The notes beneath the pieces were generated by a model. The model searched no databases, was not told where the DNA came from, and was given only the letters and a program-made list of their open reading frames with translations. Below, in pieces: positions 5,945 through 8,887 of a stretch of DNA of 8,887 nt. The DNA lies in contig JAJXXN010000264.1 in NCBI GenBank assembly GCA_021781075.1, forward strand, positions 1 to 8,887, written 5' to 3'. Both the position numbers and the translations under genes were made by a program. How positions within the stretch are numbered: position 1 is the first letter of the stretch; each line of letters begins with the position of its first letter. The DNA is from Acidobacteriota bacterium. Its GTDB lineage: Bacteria > Acidobacteriota > Terriglobia > Terriglobales > Acidobacteriaceae.

Positions 5945-7181
5945 TTCCAAAAGACTGAATGCGCTCTCCGTTCGCCTGTACGGAAAGCAGATAGGTGTCA
6001 TCACCCGCCCTGCAGGAGACCGGCAGTTTTTTGCTTTTGAGCAGGAGTACATGGACGATCTGCGCCGGCCAACATTGAGCCTCTCATTCAAGGGCAGTAC
6101 TGGAGGTCTGGTCACCAATTTTCGTCCCGTGGGACGCCGTGTTCCAGCCTTTTTTTCCAACCTCCTGCCCGAAGGCCACCTCCGCGACTATCTTGCCACA
6201 CGTGCGGATGTAAATCCCGAACGGGAATTCTTCCTTCTTGCCGTCCTCGGCGCTGATCTTCCAGGCGCGCTAGTTGTGGCGCCAATGGAAGATGCCGACC
6301 GGCCATTGGAATCACCAGATGATCGCAGCGACGGCAGCCGCAAGGTCGCCGTCAGCGGCAAAGAACCACTCCGCTTTTCGCTTGCTGGTGTCCAGTTGAA
6401 GTTCTCAGCCGTCATGGAGGCATCCGGCGGCCTGACCATTCCTGCAGATGGCCTGGGTGGATCATGGATAGTCAAGCTTCCATCCGCGCGTTACAAGGCA
6501 GTTGCTCGTAATGAGTTTGCCATGCTGGCTCTCGCCCAGCGCGTTGGAATCTCCATCCCCGAAAGCAAACTGGTTGATGTCACCAGCATCAAAGGATTGC
6601 CCGAACAGGCGCTTACGCTGGAAAGAGAGGCTCTCGCCGTTAAGCGTTTTGACCGACTGACAGACGGCGAGCGAGTCCACATGGAGGATTTCGCTCAAGT
6701 CTTTGGAGTATTCCCAAACAATAAGTACAAATTCCATAGCTATTCAAATATTGCCTCTGTTCTGTGGGCGGAAATCGGTGAAGATGCCGTCATTGAATTT
6801 GTTCGCCGCCTGGTGTTTTCCATCCTTATCGGCAACGCGGACATGCACCTCAAAAACTGGTCTCTCCTTTACCCAAACCGGCGCACTCCCGTGCTCTCGC
6901 CTGCTTACGACTTCGTGGCAACGCTCCCCTACATTCCCGGAGACAGGCTGGCTTTGAGTTTCGGCGGCAGCCGAAGTCTTTCTGAAGTCACGAAAGACCA
7001 AATGCGTAAATTCGCGGACGCTGCACGTATACCAATAAGCCCGCTCTGGAAGATTGCAGTCGAAACTGCGGAGCGCACCACTGAATCCTGGAAAACGCTT
7101 CCAGAAGCCGATCTCCTGCCCAAAGATCTCAAGGAGTTCATCGACAAGCAGATTCTGAGTGTTGCCAGCAGCCTGAAGTAA
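5934..7181 (+). CDS. hipA: HipA-like serine/threonine kinase toxin
   Basis: HipA toxins phosphorylate a cellular target (GltX in E. coli), blocking tRNA charging and causing growth arrest or persistence. This protein has 415 residues, close to E. coli HipA (440). The N-subdomain (about 8-115) is present, so it is not the split HipS/HipT form. The P-loop region reads RFSLAGVQLK, with Ser149 matching the autophosphorylated Ser150 of E. coli. Lys181 in IVKLP is the ATP-binding lysine. The catalytic loop GNADMHLKN carries Asp303 and Asn308, and SPAYDF carries the metal-binding Asp326. All key residues are present, so an active kinase is likely. The reading frame stays open well upstream of the start, but homology begins at MKFDSKRLNALSVRLYG and the AGGAG fits ATG 5934. 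It overlaps hipB by 11 nt and is presumably regulated with it. The target in this organism is unknown. Confidence 0.93.
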   Translation: MKFDSKRLNALSVRLYGKQIGVITRPAGDRQFFAFEQEYMDDLRRPTLSLSFKGSTGGLVTNFRPVGRRVPAFFSNLLPEGHLRDYLATRADVNPEREFFLLAVLGADLPGALVVAPMEDADRPLESPDDRSDGSRKVAVSGKEPLRFSLAGVQLKFSAVMEASGGLTIPADGLGGSWIVKLPSARYKAVARNEFAMLALAQRVGISIPESKLVDVTSIKGLPEQALTLEREALAVKRFDRLTDGERVHMEDFAQVFGVFPNNKYKFHSYSNIASVLWAEIGEDAVIEFVRRLVFSILIGNADMHLKNWSLLYPNRRTPVLSPAYDFVATLPYIPGDRLALSFGGSRSLSEVTKDQMRKFADAARIPISPLWKIAVETAERTTESWKTLPEADLLPKDLKEFIDKQILSVASSLK

Positions 7182-7321
7182 CTCTTCCAGTGATGAAGCC
7201 CAAAATGTTGTCATGGTGGAAAATCAACATCTCACTCGTTGAACTCGGGGAGACGCCATAAAGCCGACACGCATTCCGTGGCAAGCGGTTTTCCCCAACC
7301 ATTTCGGACCTCTTGCGGTTT

Positions 7322-7350
7322 GTGTGGGAAGGAAAATTCCTGTTCCCCAC
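7322..7350. terminator. Imperfect hairpin between convergent genes, weak terminator candidate
   Basis: GTG plus GGGAA (7322-7330, one-base bulge at 7325) pairs with TTCCC plus CAC (7343-7350), giving 8 bp around a 12-nt loop. Its position between convergent genes suits a bidirectional transcription end. It lacks a T-run and lies about 140 bp from either stop codon, so the call is tentative. Confidence 0.25.
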
Positions 7351-7355
7351 GCCCT

Positions 7356-7385
7356 GTGATTCTGAACGAAGTGAAGAATTTGCAG
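7356..7385 (+). repeat. Degenerate copy of a dispersed VILSEAKNL-type intergenic repeat
   Basis: The segment translates in one frame as VILNEVKNLQ. This matches in form the spurious peptide VILSEAKNL that comes from a repeat of the type GTCATTCTGAGCGAAGCG, which I recall as abundant between genes in Terriglobia and some other bacteria. The DNA begins GTGATTCTGAACGAAGTG. The copy is diverged, and I see no intact mirrored end. Assignment is from memory of the family, not from a search. Confidence 0.5.
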
Positions 7386-7491
7386 TTGCAATTCTCCGCG
7401 TTCTTGCGTCACCCGCGCGTCTTCATAAATAGTTGCCGGGTATCGTACGGCCACAGAGGGTTGAGTGAGCAGGAACCGTGCCGAAGATGCT

Positions 7492-7986
7492 TCATTTCTG
7501 ATCAATGAGTTCTTCGACCTTGTGCTCAATGAGCGCCGTGTCGGTTTCGCCTTCGAAGCGGGCGCGGATGATTCCCTTGCGGTCGATTAGGAAGGTAATC
7601 GGCACGCCGAAGATGCCGCCGTAACTGGTGGCGAGCTGTTCATTGCCGAGCGCGTTGGGGTAGTGGATGCGCAGGCGTGTGGCGACCTTGAGGGCGTCGG
7701 CGGCGGAATCGTCCACGGAGATGCCGAGGATGGCGAGGTTTTGCGCGCCATATTTTTGCGGCCACTGGTCGAAGAGCGGCATTTCCTTGACGCAGGGAGT
7801 GCACCAGGAGGCCCAGAAGTTGACGAGGACGACGCGGCCCCTGAGGGCGGCAAGGGAGACGGGGTGGTGGTCCAGCGTGGTGAGATGGATGGGCGGCGCG
7901 GGCCGGTTGAGGAGCTTTTGCTGCGCACTCTGGGCGCTGAGCGCGAGGGGGAGGAGGAGTGCGAATGTGAGAAACTTTTTTTTCAT
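7492..7986 (-). CDS. TlpA/ResA-type exported thioredoxin-like protein
   Basis: This is an extracytoplasmic thiol-disulfide oxidoreductase of the AhpC/TSA-TlpA group, which typically reduces disulfides in exported proteins, including cytochrome c maturation partners. It has 164 residues. The signal peptide MKKKFLTFALLLPLALSA probably cleaves before Gln19. The fold begins near RPAPPIHLTTLD and contains VLVNFWASWCTPC, with the redox pair Cys62/Cys65, then GISVDD and GVPITFLID with the cis-Pro at 129. Size and motif order are normal. The start is the only reasonable Met. No Shine-Dalgarno precedes it, and a strong hairpin ends 13 nt upstream. The secreted rhodanese lies 97 nt upstream on the same strand, so the two may share redox or sulfur chemistry, though the pairing is inference. 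The specific partner is unknown. Confidence 0.92.
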   Translation of the reverse strand: MKKKFLTFALLLPLALSAQSAQQKLLNRPAPPIHLTTLDHHPVSLAALRGRVVLVNFWASWCTPCVKEMPLFDQWPQKYGAQNLAILGISVDDSAADALKVATRLRIHYPNALGNEQLATSYGGIFGVPITFLIDRKGIIRARFEGETDTALIEHKVEELIDQK

Positions 7987-7999
7987 TTTTTAGGTGATT

Positions 8000-8044
8000 G
8001 GCATCCCATCCTTCGCGCTGGTTTTTCGCGAAGGATGGGATGCC
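8000..8044. repeat. Perfect 18-bp stem, 9-nt loop hairpin
   Basis: GGCATCCCATCCTTCGCG (8000-8017) is the exact reverse complement of 8027-8044, with CTGGTTTTT between. It lies in the 97-bp gap between the rhodanese stop and the tlpA-like start, and its end is 13 nt from that ATG. No T-run follows on either strand, so it is not a classical terminator. It could be an intergenic palindromic (REP-like) repeat, an RNA-stabilising element or a structure limiting translation. Similar CATCCCACCCTTCGCG palindromes are, from memory, common in Terriglobia. Confidence 0.75.
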
Positions 8045-8083
8045 CGCCTGAATTGGCTTGAGCAGAATTTAGCAACGCCGCAA

Positions 8084-8518
8084 TCAGTGTGTGGTGGCGA
8101 AGCCCTTGTTGACCCAGTCGGTGCCAAAGTTGTTTTCGAGGTAGAGGACCCTGACATTGGTGAAGCCGAGGGAGTGGAGCGTTTCAAAGGCTGGGCCGAC
8201 GGTGGGGCAGTGGCCCCAGGGGCAGCATCCGCAGTAAAGGATGATGGGCTGTGATTTTTTGAGGGAGGCGACGCGCGCCTTGATGGCGTCGGGGTTGTTG
8301 CCGATGAACTCAGCACCGGGGATGTGTGCCTGGGCGTAGAGCATGTGCGGCCCGGTGCTGAGGAGCAGGGTTTGGCCGAGGGCGTTTTTCTGGATGAGCG
8401 AGTTGAGCTCGGTGGGCTGGATGAGGCTTGCCTTGGGAATGTTGAGCGCGGTGCCGGGCTGGGCAAGGAGCGCGGGGGCGACGAAGAGGGCGAGCAGGAT
8501 GAAGAGTTTTGAGCGCAT
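8084..8518 (-). CDS. Secreted rhodanese-like protein with CGCCPWGHC active-site region
   Basis: Rhodanese-fold proteins carry sulfur as a cysteine persulfide or act as redox or binding modules. The 144 residues start with a signal peptide MRSKLFILLALFVAPALLA, cleaved near Gln20. The domain includes AHIPGAEFIG (64-73) and ILYCGCCPWGHCPTVGPAF (93-111), with Cys96 at the position of the usual rhodanese catalytic Cys and further Cys98, Cys99 and Cys104. GFTNVRVLYLENNFGTDWV follows. ATG 8518 is chosen because the signal peptide begins there and AGAGGA stands 5 nt upstream. An in-frame ATG at 8590 would add an unconvincing leader. It lies 89 nt after the glycosyltransferase and 97 nt before the TlpA-like gene. 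The cluster of four Cys and one His within nine residues is unusual for thiosulfate sulfurtransferases and could bind a metal or persulfide. The precise activity is unknown. Confidence 0.85.
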   Translation of the reverse strand: MRSKLFILLALFVAPALLAQPGTALNIPKASLIQPTELNSLIQKNALGQTLLLSTGPHMLYAQAHIPGAEFIGNNPDAIKARVASLKKSQPIILYCGCCPWGHCPTVGPAFETLHSLGFTNVRVLYLENNFGTDWVNKGFATTH

Positions 8519-8534
8519 GAAATCCTCTGGGAGT

Positions 8535-8540
8535 ATTGTA
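8535..8540 (-). promoter_or_regulatory. Possible -10 box for the rhodanese gene
   Basis: Read on the minus strand this is TACAAT, one mismatch from TATAAT, located 16 nt before the ATG at 8518. No convincing -35 box stands at 17-18 bp. Transcription from here would give a leader of only about 10 nt that still includes AGAGGA. Co-transcription with the upstream glycosyltransferase is an alternative. Confidence 0.25.
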
Positions 8541-8607
8541 GCGTGCATGGGAAGAAAGCCGTTGGTGGCGGAAAGTGTTACAGGGAACATGGCTCAGGGC
8601 GCGGGGA

Positions 8608-8887
8608 TTAGCCGGGAGGCGGCAGAGGGGATATGGAGACGCCAGGTTCTTGTGCGAGTTGAAGCTCACGGGCTTTGGCGGCGATCAGGTATTCATAGAA
8701 GGCAATCAAGACGCAGTAGGTGAAGCCCGCGCGACCGTCGAGAAAGCCGAGCTTGAAAAAGTACATGTAGCAGAACTTGACGAGCTGGCGGAAAGGCAGC
8801 TTGTAGTAAAGCTCCTTCAGATTGGGGCGGAATTCTTTTCTGTTGAATGGATTGAAAAGCGCGGCGATGTGAAGTTTGCTGCAGATC
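8608..8887 (-). CDS. Family 2 glycosyltransferase, C-terminal part (5' end beyond window)
   Basis: Ninety-two residues are visible, ending at a TAA at 8608-8610. They read FNPFNRKEFRPNLKELYY, then YKLPFRQLVKFCYMYFFK, LGFLDGRAGFTYC and IAFYEYLIAAKAREL. This matches the distinctive C-terminus of GT2 enzymes of the lipopolysaccharide/exopolysaccharide (WaaE-like) group: an amphipathic, probably membrane-associated stretch after the GT-A catalytic domain. The catalytic DxD region lies outside the window, so donor sugar and acceptor are unknown. A short proline-rich tail ends the protein. The frame is open to the right edge. The gene reads toward the rhodanese gene on the same strand, with an 89-nt gap, so an operon is possible but not shown. 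Confidence 0.82.
   Translation of the reverse strand, partial: ICSKLHIAALFNPFNRKEFRPNLKELYYKLPFRQLVKFCYMYFFKLGFLDGRAGFTYCVLIAFYEYLIAAKARELQLAQEPGVSISPLPPPG

Larger units (their letters stand above)
7182..7491. other. Gene-free convergent spacer between hipA and the TlpA-like gene
   Basis: Both flanking genes end here, so no promoter is required. I find no convincing gene. The short open frames lack motifs, and one (7239-7508, plus) owes part of its sequence to a dispersed-repeat fragment. The spacer holds an imperfect hairpin (7322-7350) and a degenerate interspersed repeat (7356-7385). No hairpin followed by a T-run was seen for either gene. Confidence 0.65.

Noticed and set aside
5429..7260. 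Possible flanking direct repeats of an inserted hipBA element
   Set aside because: The only resemblance, around 5429-5442 and 7231-7247, is short and imperfect, and no integrase or transposase is present.
7239..7508. An 89-codon open frame in the convergent spacer
   Set aside because: It contains the VILNEVKNLQ translation of a dispersed repeat and overlaps the end of the TlpA-like gene.
8000..8044. Rho-independent terminator for the rhodanese gene
   Set aside because: The stem is strong but no T-run follows in the minus-strand direction. The next bases lead straight into the tlpA-like start codon.

Overview
The window looks like a GC-rich bacterial chromosome segment from a Gram-negative-type, polysaccharide-degrading organism. 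My best guess is Acidobacteriota (Terriglobia-like), with Verrucomicrobiota second. The reasons are the exported glycosidases with Tat and Sec signals, an exported amidase with a Tat-type leader, a secreted CGCCPW-type rhodanese, and two intergenic elements that resemble dispersed repeats I associate with Terriglobia. The placement is inference and no marker gene is present.

Left block (1-5215, all minus strand): an operon read right to left as GH31 glycosidase, GH32 beta-fructosidase, amidase-signature enzyme. GH31 and GH32 are 3 nt apart, and GH32 and the amidase are 45 nt apart. The amidase runs off the left edge. All three carry export signals (Sec for GH31, Tat-like for the other two), so the products probably act in the periplasm or outside the cell. 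GH31 would remove an alpha-linked sugar and GH32 a terminal fructose, which fits stepwise breakdown of a sucrose-, fructan- or raffinose-like glycan. No transporter, kinase or regulator for this pathway lies in the window.

Middle (5216-7181): a divergent, locally AT-rich control region and then a plus-strand hipB-hipA toxin-antitoxin pair, overlapping by 11 nt. HipA retains its kinase motifs. The region upstream of hipB holds an 18-bp palindrome, a 37-bp interrupted inverted repeat and a 17-bp direct repeat whose second copy runs onto the chosen hipB start codon. Together these look like an autoregulatory operator array.

Right block (7182-8887): a 310-bp gene-free convergent spacer holding a degenerate dispersed-repeat fragment and a weak hairpin. 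Three minus-strand genes follow, read right to left: the C-terminus of a family 2 glycosyltransferase (cut by the right edge), a secreted rhodanese-like protein, and a TlpA/ResA-type thioredoxin. A perfect 18-bp stem with a 9-nt loop lies between the last two, 13 nt upstream of the tlpA-like start codon.

I saw no rRNA, tRNA, CRISPR array, insertion sequence or phage gene. The most interesting items are the hipBA operator array, the unusual GH31 nucleophile motif with a helical C-terminal tail, the exported amidase placed with two glycosidases, and the long perfect hairpin.
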